Assembly: GCA_947066815.1 (NCBI GenBank)
Contig: CAMSZT010000028.1
Coordinates: 1-44,332, forward strand
Source of the DNA: an uncultured Lachnotalea sp.
GTDB taxonomy: Bacteria; Bacillota; Clostridia; Lachnospirales; Lachnospiraceae
Length of the DNA: 44,332 nt
Reading direction: 5' to 3'
Shown piece after piece: positions 34,625-44,329 of the stretch (position 1 is its first letter; every line of letters begins with the position of its first letter). The notes under the pieces are model-generated. The model made no database searches, was not told the DNA's origin, and saw only the letters and a program-made list of their open reading frames with translations. Position numbers and translations under genes: made by a program.

Positions 34625-35641
34625 ATGTTCAATTTCAATGTACCCAGGTATGAGAAGGTAGTCAGTGACGCGATTGCGCTCCGCCCCCAGATTGAGGCAG
34701 CGGTGGACAAGATCTGTGAAGAGGGATATTCCAATATCTTCTTCATCGGCTGCGGCGGAACCTACGCCCATTCTCTGCCGATCATGTACTGGCTGGACAC
34801 GGAATCTGCGAAGGTCGAGGCCCATTCCGTGATTGCGGCAGAGTTCATGGCCATGGGGCACAAGGCATTCTCCAAGGATTCCGTATGCGTGTTCTCCACC
34901 CGCTCCGGCAACACGAAGGAGATCGTGGCCGCTGCGAAGTTCTGCAAGGAGGCGGGCGCGCGGACCCTGGTCTATGTCTCCAATGACAACACTCCCGTAT
35001 GTGAATACGCAGATTACAAATTCTTCAGCTTTGCGGAGGACGACTGCCTGTGCGAGGCGATCTACACCTACATGTACACCGTGGTCGGCAGGTTCCTCAA
35101 GAACGCTGGGGAGTTTGAGGATTACGAGGCCTTCATGGGCGAGTATGCGAAAATCGTGCCTTACCTGTTAAAGGGCAAGGAGCTCTACGAGGACCGGTGC
35201 GCAAAGATTGCCGCAGATTTAAAGGACGTGGATTACCACATGGTGGTCGGCTCCGGCATGCTCTGGGGCGAGGCCTACGACTATGCGATGTGCATCCTGG
35301 AGGAGATGCAGTGGATCAAGACCAAGTCCATCCATGCGGCAGAGTTCTTCCACGGGACCATCGAGCTGTGCGAGGAGGACACCTCCATCTTCCTGTTCTA
35401 CGGCGAGGATGAGACCAGGCCGCTCATGGACCGGGTGGACAATTTCGTGACCAAGGTCTCCAAGGTGATCAACAAGTTCGACACGAAGGAAGTGGAGCTT
35501 CCCTTCAGCAAGGCGCTGTACCGGAAGATCGTGTCCCCCATGGTCATGTACGCAATCACCGAGAGGCTTTCCTGCCACATTGAGAAGGAGCGCAACCATC
35601 CGCTGACGACCAGAAGATACTATCGCCAGATGGAATATTAA
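34625..35641 (+). CDS. SIS-domain deglycase, FrlB-like
   Basis: A cytosolic sugar-isomerase (SIS) domain protein, 338 residues, like FrlB, which splits fructoselysine 6-phosphate into glucose 6-phosphate and lysine. First SIS domain: NIFFIGCGGTYAHSLPI and the phosphate-binding loop in VFSTRSGNTKEI. Second domain: VVGSGMLWGEAYDYA and AAEFFHGTIELCEED, whose glutamate corresponds to the catalytic Glu of FrlB (GEFRHGPLEI there). The end TRRYYRQMEY matches FrlB's RRYYGGLVEY style. AAGGAGGAACAAC precedes the ATG. It is the first gene of the operon, with FrlD- and FrlC-like genes downstream supporting an Amadori-product substrate. The amino acid attached to the sugar cannot be told. Confidence 0.87.
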   Translation: MFNFNVPRYEKVVSDAIALRPQIEAAVDKICEEGYSNIFFIGCGGTYAHSLPIMYWLDTESAKVEAHSVIAAEFMAMGHKAFSKDSVCVFSTRSGNTKEIVAAAKFCKEAGARTLVYVSNDNTPVCEYADYKFFSFAEDDCLCEAIYTYMYTVVGRFLKNAGEFEDYEAFMGEYAKIVPYLLKGKELYEDRCAKIAADLKDVDYHMVVGSGMLWGEAYDYAMCILEEMQWIKTKSIHAAEFFHGTIELCEEDTSIFLFYGEDETRPLMDRVDNFVTKVSKVINKFDTKEVELPFSKALYRKIVSPMVMYAITERLSCHIEKERNHPLTTRRYYRQMEY

Positions 35642-35664
35642 TTTTAGATCAAGCGGGGTGACAT

Positions 35665-36582
35665 ATGGCAAGGCTAGTTGGAATCGGCGACAATGTCGTG
35701 GACCTGAATTATACCACCGGGATCGCATATCCGGGAGGAAACTGTGTGAACGTGGCGGTCTTTGGAAGGATGCTTTCCCACGAGACCGCCTACGTGGGGA
35801 AGATTGCGAAGGACCGCTGGGGAGAAGTGATTCTCCATGCGGTGCGGGAAATGGGAGTCGACGTCTCCCGGTGCGAGATCGAGGAGGGGGAGACCGGGCG
35901 CTGCGGCATCCACCTGACGGAGGGCGACCGGAAGATCGTGGAGGAAAACGATGCGGGGCTGGTGAAGGAAAGGCCCCTTCGGGTCACGGAAGACCTCCTT
36001 ACATACATCCGGACCTTCGACATCGCCCATTCCAGCTGCTACAGCCATATCGAAGGTGAGTTAAAAAAGATAAAGGATGCGGGAATTCCCCTGCTCTACG
36101 ATTTCTCCGACGAGTGGACGGCGAAGACCCTGAGGGAGATCTGCCCGGACATCACGGTTGCGTTCTTCTCCGGCAAAGAACTCCTGGAGGAGGAGCTCAA
36201 GGGGTATCTTTCGCAGTGCGTGGACGAGTACGGCTGCGAGCTGGCGGTCACGACCATCGGCGGACGGGGAGCCATCGTCTATAACGGGAGACGTTTCTAC
36301 ACGAAGAGACCCTACAATTACGGCGGGTCCGTGGTGGACACGACCGGGGCGGGGGATTCCTGGATCACGGCGTTTATCTGTACGTTTTTTGACAACAGAA
36401 ATTATCTGGAGCTGCTTAGGGGTAACTCGGAAGAGCATTTTGTGAGGGAAGAGGACATTCACGACATGGAGGATTGCCTGATTGAGCACTGTATGTGCCA
36501 GGGGAATCTTCTGGCCAGGAAGAACTGCATGGTGAAGGGCTCTTTTGGATACGGGGTGACATTTGCAGAACCGGAAATGTAA
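35665..36582 (+). CDS. PfkB-family kinase, FrlD-like fructosamine 6-kinase
   Basis: A ribokinase/PfkB kinase, 305 residues. The N-terminus (LVGIGDNVVDLNYTTGIAYP, GGNCVNVAVFGRM) closely follows FrlD. The C-terminal catalytic motif DTTGAGDSW includes the base aspartate and the anion hole, and YDFSDEWTAKTL recalls the AFDFSDKWDSP segment of FrlD. It would phosphorylate the imported Amadori compound at C6 for the SIS deglycase encoded 23 bp upstream. The C-terminus is some 40 residues longer than in E. coli FrlD. GCGGGGTGAC is the ribosome site. Confidence 0.87.
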   Translation: MARLVGIGDNVVDLNYTTGIAYPGGNCVNVAVFGRMLSHETAYVGKIAKDRWGEVILHAVREMGVDVSRCEIEEGETGRCGIHLTEGDRKIVEENDAGLVKERPLRVTEDLLTYIRTFDIAHSSCYSHIEGELKKIKDAGIPLLYDFSDEWTAKTLREICPDITVAFFSGKELLEEELKGYLSQCVDEYGCELAVTTIGGRGAIVYNGRRFYTKRPYNYGGSVVDTTGAGDSWITAFICTFFDNRNYLELLRGNSEEHFVREEDIHDMEDCLIEHCMCQGNLLARKNCMVKGSFGYGVTFAEPEM

Positions 36583-36597
36583 GAGGGTGGTGAAAGC

Positions 36598-38088
<1,491 letters not shown>

Positions 38089-38089
38089 G

Positions 38090-39070
38090 ATGGGGACAAG
38101 TGAAAACAAAAAAGACAATCCAATCAAAAGGCTTTTGAATAACCCGAATTTTAGGTCTTATTCGGGAATCATCCTGGTGATCATCGTGGTCTGCGTTTTT
38201 ATGAGCTTCAGAAGCGCAAACTTCATGACCCTGAACAACATTAAAAATATTTTGCGTCAGATTTCCGTGTACGGCATCCTGGCCTGCGGCATGGCCTTCG
38301 CCATGATGACGGGCGGAATTGACCTGACGGTCGGCTCCACGGCCGGCGTTTCCGGTGCCATCGTCGCCAAATTTGTCACGGAGATGGGCGTTCCGCTGGC
38401 GGCAGCCATTCTGGTCGCCATCGTTGTCGGCGGCCTCATCGGGCTGATAGACGGAACGGTGATCGCCTACACCGGAATCCCGCCCTTCATCATGTCCCTC
38501 GGCGTCCAGATCATGCTCCGCGGCGTCTGCTACCTGATCACGGCCGGCAAGCCCATCGGGAACCTGCCGGAGAGCTTCCAGTTCCTGGGGCTGGGCAACA
38601 TCTTAGGGGTTCCCACGCCCATCTATTTCATGGTCATCACCTTTGTCATCGTGGCGGTCATCCTGGCGAAGACGTCCTTCGGACGTTCCGTGTATGCGGT
38701 CGGCGGCAACTACGAGGCGGCCCATCATTCCGGTATCAATGCGAAGCGGGTCCTGATGTATTCCTATATGATCAGCGGTCTCTGTGCGGCCCTGGCCGGC
38801 GTGATTCTGGCGGCGAGAAATGCTTCCGCACAGCCCACCGGCGGCAATACCTTCGAGACGGAAGCCATTGCGGCCTGCGCCATGGGCGGCGTATCTTTCA
38901 GCGGCGGCAAGGGGGCCGTGCCCGGCATTTTCTTCGGCGCCCTCCTGATGGGCATCATCAACAATGCCATGAACCTGATGTACATCGACTCTTACTGGCA
39001 GCAGGTGGTGAAGGGCATCATCATCGTGGGTTCCGTCCTCTACTCCATCTACAACGGACGGAAAAAATAA
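38090..39070 (+). CDS. Rbs-type sugar ABC permease
   Basis: CUT2-family membrane permease, 326 residues with about ten hydrophobic segments after a short basic start (KKDNPIKRLLNNPNFR). Family marks are MTGGIDLTVGSTAGVSGAI, GTVIAYTGIPPFIMSLG, FGRSVYAVGGNYEAA with the coupling region, and GGVSFSGGKGAVPG. The ATG at 38090 comes one base after the ATPase stop codon, with AAGGAGA inside the end of that gene. A tandem palindrome GGCGCCAAGGCGCC lies in the 52-bp gap after it, a possible mRNA-stabilising stem before the highly expressed binding-protein gene. Confidence 0.94.
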   Translation: MGTSENKKDNPIKRLLNNPNFRSYSGIILVIIVVCVFMSFRSANFMTLNNIKNILRQISVYGILACGMAFAMMTGGIDLTVGSTAGVSGAIVAKFVTEMGVPLAAAILVAIVVGGLIGLIDGTVIAYTGIPPFIMSLGVQIMLRGVCYLITAGKPIGNLPESFQFLGLGNILGVPTPIYFMVITFVIVAVILAKTSFGRSVYAVGGNYEAAHHSGINAKRVLMYSYMISGLCAALAGVILAARNASAQPTGGNTFETEAIAACAMGGVSFSGGKGAVPGIFFGALLMGIINNAMNLMYIDSYWQQVVKGIIIVGSVLYSIYNGRKK

Positions 39071-39122
39071 CCTGGTTTCACGGCGCCAAGGCGCCATCAC
39101 AAATAAAAAGGAGGATTTTTGT

Positions 39123-40169
39123 ATGAAGAAAAGGATTTTGTGTGGACTGACGGCGATGGCCATGGCGGCCGCCTTACTGGCAGGCTGCGGCGGCTCCGAC
39201 GACAAGAAGACGGAAGCCCCAGAGGCGAAGACGGAGGCCCAGAGCGAGGCGTCCCAGGCGGGAGCCGACGCGGTGACGGAGGCGGTCACCAAGGCTGACG
39301 AGGCGGGCGGCGACGGGGATTACACCATCGCCATGATCACCTACTCCCTGGCAGAGGAATTTGGCGTGGACGTCATTGACGGCGCCCAGGCAAAGGCAGA
39401 CGAGCTGGGCGTGGAGCTGGTTTACATGGATCCCGCAGGCGACATGCAGAAAGACATTTCCATCATGGAAGACCTGATCAGCCAGGGCGTGGATGCCATC
39501 TGCATCGCTCCCGTGGATGCGGATGCCATTGAGCCTTATATCGACCAGGCAAGAGCAGCTGGTATCGTGGTGGTCAACTGGGATATTGAGACCCAGGCTG
39601 AAGTGGACGCTAAGGTGCTTGACAATAATGCGGGCGGCGGCGCTATGGATGCGGATTACCTGGTGGAGAAGATGGGCAAGGAAGGCAAAGTCCTGATCGT
39701 GTCCGACCTGGAATCCGTGACTTCCACTTGGGAAAGGATCCTTGGCTTTGAAGACAGGCTGAAAGAGATCGCCCCCGATATTGAGATTATCGAGCAGCTT
39801 TCCAGCGGTACCCGTGACACCCACCGCACCACTGTGGAGAACATGCTTCAGGCGCACACGGACATTACTGGCATCTTCTGCCCCGACGGCGACCGCACCC
39901 TGGGCGCTTACGTGGCCTGCGAGGCCAACGAAAGACAGGACGTCCTGATCGTGGGCTATGACGCCACCCCGGAGCAGAAGGAGATCATGAAGAAGGACGG
40001 CGCAGACTGCAACATGATCGCAGTGGTAGACCTTCATCCCAAGACCCTCGGTTCTGTGTCCCTGGAAACTGCCTACAAGATCCTGCAGGGAGAGACCGTG
40101 GAAGCCGTACAGCAGTCTGAGATTTCCCTGATGACGGCGGAGGCAGTGGTAAACGGCACCTATGAATAA
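39123..40169 (+). CDS. Rbs-type sugar-binding lipoprotein
   Basis: Extracellular solute-binding lipoprotein of the CUT2 importer, 348 residues. Lipobox AALLAGCGG, then a ~45-residue Ala/Glu/Lys/Thr linker, and a type I periplasmic-binding (Peripla_BP_4) fold: FGVDVIDGAQAKADELGVEL, DAICIAPVDADAIEP, VVVNWDIETQAE, and hinge TGIFCPDGDRTLGAYVA. AAAAGGAGGATTTTTG precedes the ATG. It presumably recognises fructoselysine-like Amadori products or psicoselysine from diet or host protein glycation, but the ligand cannot be read from sequence. Confidence 0.93.
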   Translation: MKKRILCGLTAMAMAAALLAGCGGSDDKKTEAPEAKTEAQSEASQAGADAVTEAVTKADEAGGDGDYTIAMITYSLAEEFGVDVIDGAQAKADELGVELVYMDPAGDMQKDISIMEDLISQGVDAICIAPVDADAIEPYIDQARAAGIVVVNWDIETQAEVDAKVLDNNAGGGAMDADYLVEKMGKEGKVLIVSDLESVTSTWERILGFEDRLKEIAPDIEIIEQLSSGTRDTHRTTVENMLQAHTDITGIFCPDGDRTLGAYVACEANERQDVLIVGYDATPEQKEIMKKDGADCNMIAVVDLHPKTLGSVSLETAYKILQGETVEAVQQSEISLMTAEAVVNGTYE

Positions 40170-40190
40170 GCTTCGGAGGAATTGAATGAG

Positions 40191-41045
40191 ATGAAGTTTT
40201 CTTTCCTGACGTATCAGTTTGCAAGGTATCCCCTGGAATACTGCTTTCAGATGGCGAAGGAATATGGCTTCGACGGCGTGGAGGTCTGGGGAGCCAGGCC
40301 CCACGCCTATGCCTGGGACATGAACCAGGCGGCCATCGAAAAGGTGCTGGGCTGGAAGAAGAGGTACGGCGTGGAAATTTCCATGTTCACGCCGGAGATT
40401 CTGGCCTACCCCTACAGCCTGACCTCCGCCAGCAAAAAGGAGCGGGAGGAGACGGCGGCCTACTTAAAGCGCAGCGTGGAGACGGCGGCGGCCCTGGGGA
40501 CGGACAAGATGCAGATCACGGCCAAGCATCCCGGATACGGAAGAGACCGGGAGGAGGTCTGGGAAATCCTTACGGAGGGCGTCGGAGCGCTCTGCAAGCG
40601 GGCGGAGGAGGTGGGGGTGGACATCATCTTGGAGTCCTTGTCTCCCTCGGAGGGCAACACCATCACCTGTGCGGACGACATTGCGAGGCTGCAGAGGCTG
40701 GTGGGAAGCAGGGCGCTCTGTACCATGATCGACGTGGTTCCCCCCTTTATTGCCAACGAGCCCTATTCCGAATACTTTGACAAATTAAACGGGACGATGA
40801 AATACGTCCATATCTGCAACAGCGACGGGGCCACGGAGTTCCATTCCCAGTTGGACGATGCGGCCGGAGTCCTCCCCTTGGTGGATTTCATGAGGATTTT
40901 AAAGAGGAACCATTATGACGGCTGGTGCTCCACGGAGCTTCTGGCCCCCTATTTCAGAGACCCGGAGCTCTACCTGTCCCAGTCCATGCGGGCCATCGAC
41001 AGGATCTGTGAGGAGGCCGGGATTGACAGAGAAACCTTTGCATAA
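40191..41045 (+). CDS. FrlC-like fructosamine 3-epimerase (AP endonuclease 2 fold)
   Basis: A sugar-isomerase/epimerase TIM barrel, 284 residues. GFDGVEVWGARPHAYAWDM corresponds closely to the YDGIEIWGGRPHAFAPDL segment of E. coli FrlC, which interconverts fructoselysine and psicoselysine. Metal-ligand segments are visible: Glu in IILESLSPSEGN, Asp in MIDVVPP, His in YVHICNSDGA and Glu in WCSTELLAPYF. I chose the ATG at 40191, 10 bases after GGAGGA (40175-40180). A TTG at 40182 would leave the ribosome site only one base away. Together with the FrlB- and FrlD-like genes this fixes the operon as an Amadori-compound pathway. Confidence 0.88.
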   Translation: MKFSFLTYQFARYPLEYCFQMAKEYGFDGVEVWGARPHAYAWDMNQAAIEKVLGWKKRYGVEISMFTPEILAYPYSLTSASKKEREETAAYLKRSVETAAALGTDKMQITAKHPGYGRDREEVWEILTEGVGALCKRAEEVGVDIILESLSPSEGNTITCADDIARLQRLVGSRALCTMIDVVPPFIANEPYSEYFDKLNGTMKYVHICNSDGATEFHSQLDDAAGVLPLVDFMRILKRNHYDGWCSTELLAPYFRDPELYLSQSMRAIDRICEEAGIDRETFA

Positions 41046-41079
41046 TTACGCAGTTTCCGCTGCGCAAATTTGAATTATG
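41041..41079 (+). other. two-tier hairpin between frlC-like and deoC-like genes
   Basis: CATAATT (41041-41047) pairs with AATTATG (41073-41079), and inside CGCAG (41049-41053) pairs with CTGCG (41060-41064). It overlaps the upstream stop codon, has no U-run, and ends just before the AGGAGG of the next gene. It is a possible mRNA processing or stability element that separates the two halves of the operon. Confidence 0.45.
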
Positions 41080-41095
41080 CATGTAGGAGGTATCT

Positions 41096-41782
41096 ATGAA
41101 GAAGTTAACAGCAGAAACCTTTGCACATATGGTTGACGGCGCATGCATTGCGGCTACCATGTCTTTTTCTTCCCAGAGGGATCTGGCGGAGGCGGCGAAG
41201 AAGTACGGGTTCGCCCAGGTGTACGGATTCGCTTCCTACTATGACTATCTGCTGAAAGAGCTTGCCGGGACGTCTACCGGCGTCGGCGGCGGGGTCGGCT
41301 CCTCCCTGGGGGCGGGGACGGAGCGGACCGAGGTCAAGGTGTTCGAGGCGAAGACCTACATGGATCTCGGCTGTGACGAGATTGACATGTGGATGAACAT
41401 TGCGGCCCTCAAGAACAGCGAGTTCGACTACGTGCTGAAAGACATCCAGGCGGTACGGGCTGCGGTGCCTGCGGGACACAACCTGAAAGTCATCATCGAG
41501 CCTGCGACCCTGACGGCGGAGCAGATTGAGACGGCCGTGAAGCTGGTGGCAGAGGGCGGCGCGGACTTCGTGAAGGCCGGAACGGGCTTTGTGGGTCCCT
41601 GCACCCTGGAGCATGCGAGGCTGATGCTTCGGGCGGCGGACGGAAAGCTCAAGGTGAAGGTCTCCGGCGGGATCCGGGAGCTCTCCGTGGTCAAGGAGAT
41701 GTACGACATGGGCGTGGACCGCTTTGGCATGGGCGTGGCCTCCTCGGAGAATATCATCCGCCTTTTGAAGGAGGAGGAGTAA
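41096..41782 (+). CDS. divergent deoxyribose-phosphate aldolase (DeoC-like)
   Basis: A class I aldolase TIM barrel, 228 residues. The catalytic set of DeoC is kept: Asp in DEIDMWMNI, the Schiff-base Lys in ADFVKAGTGF and the second Lys in KVKVSGGI. The substrate side is changed. The usual N-terminal IDHTLLKP is VDGACIAATMSF, and the phosphate-binding end, normally GxSxG-like, reads DRFGMGVASS. It may therefore cleave something other than 2-deoxyribose 5-phosphate. TAGGAGG precedes the ATG. It overlaps the ribosome-site region of the FGGY kinase that follows, so kinase product and aldolase substrate may be the same compound. Confidence 0.82.
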   Translation: MKKLTAETFAHMVDGACIAATMSFSSQRDLAEAAKKYGFAQVYGFASYYDYLLKELAGTSTGVGGGVGSSLGAGTERTEVKVFEAKTYMDLGCDEIDMWMNIAALKNSEFDYVLKDIQAVRAAVPAGHNLKVIIEPATLTAEQIETAVKLVAEGGADFVKAGTGFVGPCTLEHARLMLRAADGKLKVKVSGGIRELSVVKEMYDMGVDRFGMGVASSENIIRLLKEEE

Positions 41783-41791
41783 GAAACCGTT

Positions 41792-43294
41792 ATGATACCA
41801 TGCATTCTTGCCCATGATCTTGGAACCTCCGGCAACAAGGCTTCTCTGTTCGGGACGGACGGAAAGCTCCTTGACAGTGCGGTCGTGCCGTATTCCCCGC
41901 TTTACCCGAAGCCGGGCTGGGCGGAGGAAGACCCGTGGCAGTGGTGGCATGCGGTCTGCGAGGCGGCAAGGACGGTTCTTGAGCGGAATCCGGGGGTTCT
42001 TGTGGAAGTGGTGGCAGTGTCGGGACAGATGATGGGCTGTCTGGCCCTCGACAAGGACGGTGTCCCTCTGGGGAACAGCCTGATCTGGTCTGACGCCAGA
42101 GCGGAGGCGGAATGTGAACGGATTACAGGGCGGCTGACCAGGGAGCGGTATAACCGAATCACCGGGCAGCCGCCCAGTGCGTCCTACAGCCTGCCGAAAA
42201 TCCTGTGGCAGAAGGAGCATGTGCCGGAGCTCTATGGGAAGGCTTACAAATATATCCAGGCCAAGGATTTTATCAATTTTATGCTGACGGGAAGGCTCGT
42301 CACGGATCCGACGGACGCCGCCTACACCATCGCCTACGACATCAGCAGGCAGGACTGGTCCGACGAGGTCCTGGAGTGTGCAGAAATCCCCAGGTTCTTG
42401 TTCCCGGAGGTGGTCCCCTGCGAGACTATGATCGGAAAAGTGACAAAGAAGGCTTCCCTCTCGTGCGGGGTCCCGGAGGGGACGCCCGTGGTGGCCGGGG
42501 CCGGGGACGGTTCGGCCGCCCACCTGGGGGCGGCCTGCACGGAACCCGGGGACAGTTACCTCTGCCTGGGAAGCTCCACCTGGCTGGTGACGGAGACGGA
42601 GCGGCTGATTTTGGACCGGGAGGGGCGGATGCAGTCGGAACCCCACGTGATACCGGGCCGGTACGTGTATCTGGGAACCATGCAGACGGGAGGCCTGGCC
42701 CATTCCTGGGCGAGGAGCCGGATGTCCCTGCCGCCGCTCTCCTACGGGGCGATCGAGGAGCTGGTCCTTGAAAGCCGGCCGGGAGCGGGGGGAATGCTCT
42801 TTCTTCCTTACTTGATGGGGGAGCGTTCCCCCTGGTATGACCTGCGGGCAAGGGGAGCCTTTCTCGGCCTGCGCCAGGAGACGGCCCAGGGGGATTTTTA
42901 CCGGGCAGTCATGGAAGGGGTCGCATTCAACCTGAAACTCCTGCTGAACGTGATCGAGCAGGATACGAAGGTGGAAGAAATCGTCCTGATCGGCGGAGGC
43001 GGAAAGAGCCATGCCTGGCGGCAGATCCTTGCGGACGTGTTCCAGAAGACGATCTGCATTCCGTCCAACGTGGAGGAGGGAACCAGCATCGGAGGTGCCC
43101 TGATCGCAGGAGTCGGGGTGGGAATTTTTCCGGATTACTCGGTGGCGAAAGACTTCTTGCAGATTGCAGAAGCGGTGGAACCGAACCTGGAGGCGGCCGC
43201 CCGCTATGAGGCCATGTGCCGCATTTTTGAGGATGCCTACGGCTCCCTGCGGGAAATCTCCCACAGGCTTTCGGCCCTCTCCGGGGAGGAGTGA
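41792..43294 (+). CDS. FGGY-family kinase, XylB-like
   Basis: Cytosolic sugar kinase, 500 residues. The phosphate loop AHDLGTSGNKASLF, the catalytic Asp in LIWSDARAEAE, and the ATP-domain segments AGAGDGSAAHLGAA, LGSSTWLVTETE, GMLFLPYLMGERSPWYD and IGGGGKSHAWRQILADVF are all intact, as in xylulokinases. It starts 10 bp after the aldolase, whose last codons supply GGAGGAGGAG. Last gene of the operon. In a fructosamine cluster a second sugar kinase is unexpected. With the DeoC-like aldolase it may form a separate branch for a ketose released or co-imported. Confidence 0.9.
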   Translation: MIPCILAHDLGTSGNKASLFGTDGKLLDSAVVPYSPLYPKPGWAEEDPWQWWHAVCEAARTVLERNPGVLVEVVAVSGQMMGCLALDKDGVPLGNSLIWSDARAEAECERITGRLTRERYNRITGQPPSASYSLPKILWQKEHVPELYGKAYKYIQAKDFINFMLTGRLVTDPTDAAYTIAYDISRQDWSDEVLECAEIPRFLFPEVVPCETMIGKVTKKASLSCGVPEGTPVVAGAGDGSAAHLGAACTEPGDSYLCLGSSTWLVTETERLILDREGRMQSEPHVIPGRYVYLGTMQTGGLAHSWARSRMSLPPLSYGAIEELVLESRPGAGGMLFLPYLMGERSPWYDLRARGAFLGLRQETAQGDFYRAVMEGVAFNLKLLLNVIEQDTKVEEIVLIGGGGKSHAWRQILADVFQKTICIPSNVEEGTSIGGALIAGVGVGIFPDYSVAKDFLQIAEAVEPNLEAAARYEAMCRIFEDAYGSLREISHRLSALSGEE

Positions 43295-43314
43295 GGAATT
43301 TCCCCACGTTGCCT

Positions 43315-43336
43315 TATAGCCGAACTATAGCCGAAC
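43315..43336. repeat. tandem 11-bp direct repeat
   Basis: TATAGCCGAAC occurs twice head to tail (43315-43325, 43326-43336) in the gap between the converging kinase and gntR genes. It may be chance or slippage; no function is suggested. Confidence 0.7.
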
Positions 43337-43364
43337 TGATCTATTCTGACAGAAAACCAGGAAG

Positions 43365-43404
43365 AAAAGCCGGGGATTTCGCACTATTTTTGCGGTGCGA
43401 GGCC
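43365..43404. terminator. bidirectional terminator between kinase and gntR
   Basis: AAAAGCCGGGG (43365-43375) pairs perfectly with CCCCGGCTTTT (43393-43403), with an inner CGCAC/GTGCG stem. The A-run on one side and T-run on the other serve both converging transcripts. Confidence 0.9.
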
Positions 43405-43419
43405 CCGGCTTTTTGGCGT

Positions 43420-44145
43420 TTAAAAATAGAATTTCATGTTCTGCGTGTTGTAGAGCTGGCTGGAGAGGAAGGAGGGGGAGCCGTCCAGGGCGGCGTGGGA
43501 GTCCCGGAACAGAAGCAGCGGCGTGCCGGATTTGATGTTCAAAAGCTGGCACTCGTGGGTGCTGGGGAAACAGGTCTCCAGAGTCCGTTCCGTCACCGTG
43601 AACTGGAAGTTGTGTTTCTTTAAGATGGCAAAGAGGGAGCCGTTGAGGTCCTCCTCGAACAAATAGGCGAAACCGGGCGGATAATGGTTGGTCTCGATCA
43701 TGGTTGGATTTCCGTCAACGCTGCGGAGCCGCCTGGAACGGATGAGCTTTGTCTGGGGGTCGATTCGGAAATAATGCACCTGCTTGTCAGTGGGAAAAAC
43801 CCATTCGATGGATAAGAGCTGGGTAAAAGGGGTTTTCCCCGCAAGGATGCAGGAGCGGTTGAAGCCGATGGCGTCGTTGGCGGGCTGGGAGATCGAGGGC
43901 TGTGCGACGAAGGTGCCCTTCCCCTGAGAGCGCACCAGGAGCCCGTCGTCCACCATCTCCGCAATCGCCGTCCGGACGGTGATGCGGCTGACACCGAATT
44001 CGTGCATCAGAGCGAGTTCCGAGGGAAGGCGGTCGCCCTCCTGGAACTTTCCACTGGTAATCTGTTCCTTTAAAATAGCCAATACCTGTTTGTACATGGG
44101 TATATTGCTGTTTGGATTGATGAGAGCTGCATTGTTACCGGCCAT
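43420..44145 (-). CDS. GntR-family regulator, HutC/FrlR type with UTRA domain
   Basis: A 241-residue regulator. The winged helix (residues ~15-80: MYKQVLAILKEQITSGKF, then LPSELALMHEFGVSRITVRTAI, and the wing SQGKGTFV) is joined to a UTRA ligand domain (~95-235). UTRA regulators usually sense sugar phosphates or amino-sugar products, and FrlR controls frl genes in other bacteria. It faces the operon it presumably represses. AAAGGAA precedes the ATG on the minus strand. Its own promoter contains a TAGAA/TTCTA palindrome between the -35 and -10 boxes, and the same half-site TAGAAC is duplicated at the operon promoter at 34555-34573, consistent with joint control. Confidence 0.9.
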   Translation of the reverse strand: MAGNNAALINPNSNIPMYKQVLAILKEQITSGKFQEGDRLPSELALMHEFGVSRITVRTAIAEMVDDGLLVRSQGKGTFVAQPSISQPANDAIGFNRSCILAGKTPFTQLLSIEWVFPTDKQVHYFRIDPQTKLIRSRRLRSVDGNPTMIETNHYPPGFAYLFEEDLNGSLFAILKKHNFQFTVTERTLETCFPSTHECQLLNIKSGTPLLLFRDSHAALDGSPSFLSSQLYNTQNMKFYF

Positions 44146-44189
44146 GATTCTATTCCTTTCTATTGCCCTAAAGAGGTATCATTATCCAT

Positions 44190-44218
44190 ATTGTATCATC
44201 TTAGAACATTCTATTCAA
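44190..44218 (-). promoter_or_regulatory. gntR promoter with operator in the spacer
   Basis: On the minus strand TTGAAT (44218-44213), a 17-bp spacer, then TACAAT (44195-44190). The spacer and last -35 base hold the palindrome TAGAATGTTCTA (44202-44213). Binding there would block polymerase, which fits autoregulation. Confidence 0.65.
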
Positions 44219-44277
44219 GCGGAGGATTCTCTTAAGCTTCCGCATTTTGCGAGAATACAGGAAGGAAATCGACGAAA

Positions 44278-44329
44278 CCCGTCTTTAGGTTTTAACACTA
44301 TGATTTTTTAGGGTTTTCTATCTCCCACA
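44278..44329. repeat. 52-bp terminal inverted repeat, right copy
   Basis: Exact reverse complement of positions 1-52, with three further bases beyond it at the window end. The region 44219-44277 between it and the gntR promoter shows no gene. Confidence 0.9.

Noticed and set aside
43291-43623. Open frame across the kinase-gntR gap
   Set aside because: It crosses a strong bidirectional terminator and then runs antisense to the GntR gene. It has no motif and no ribosome site of its own.
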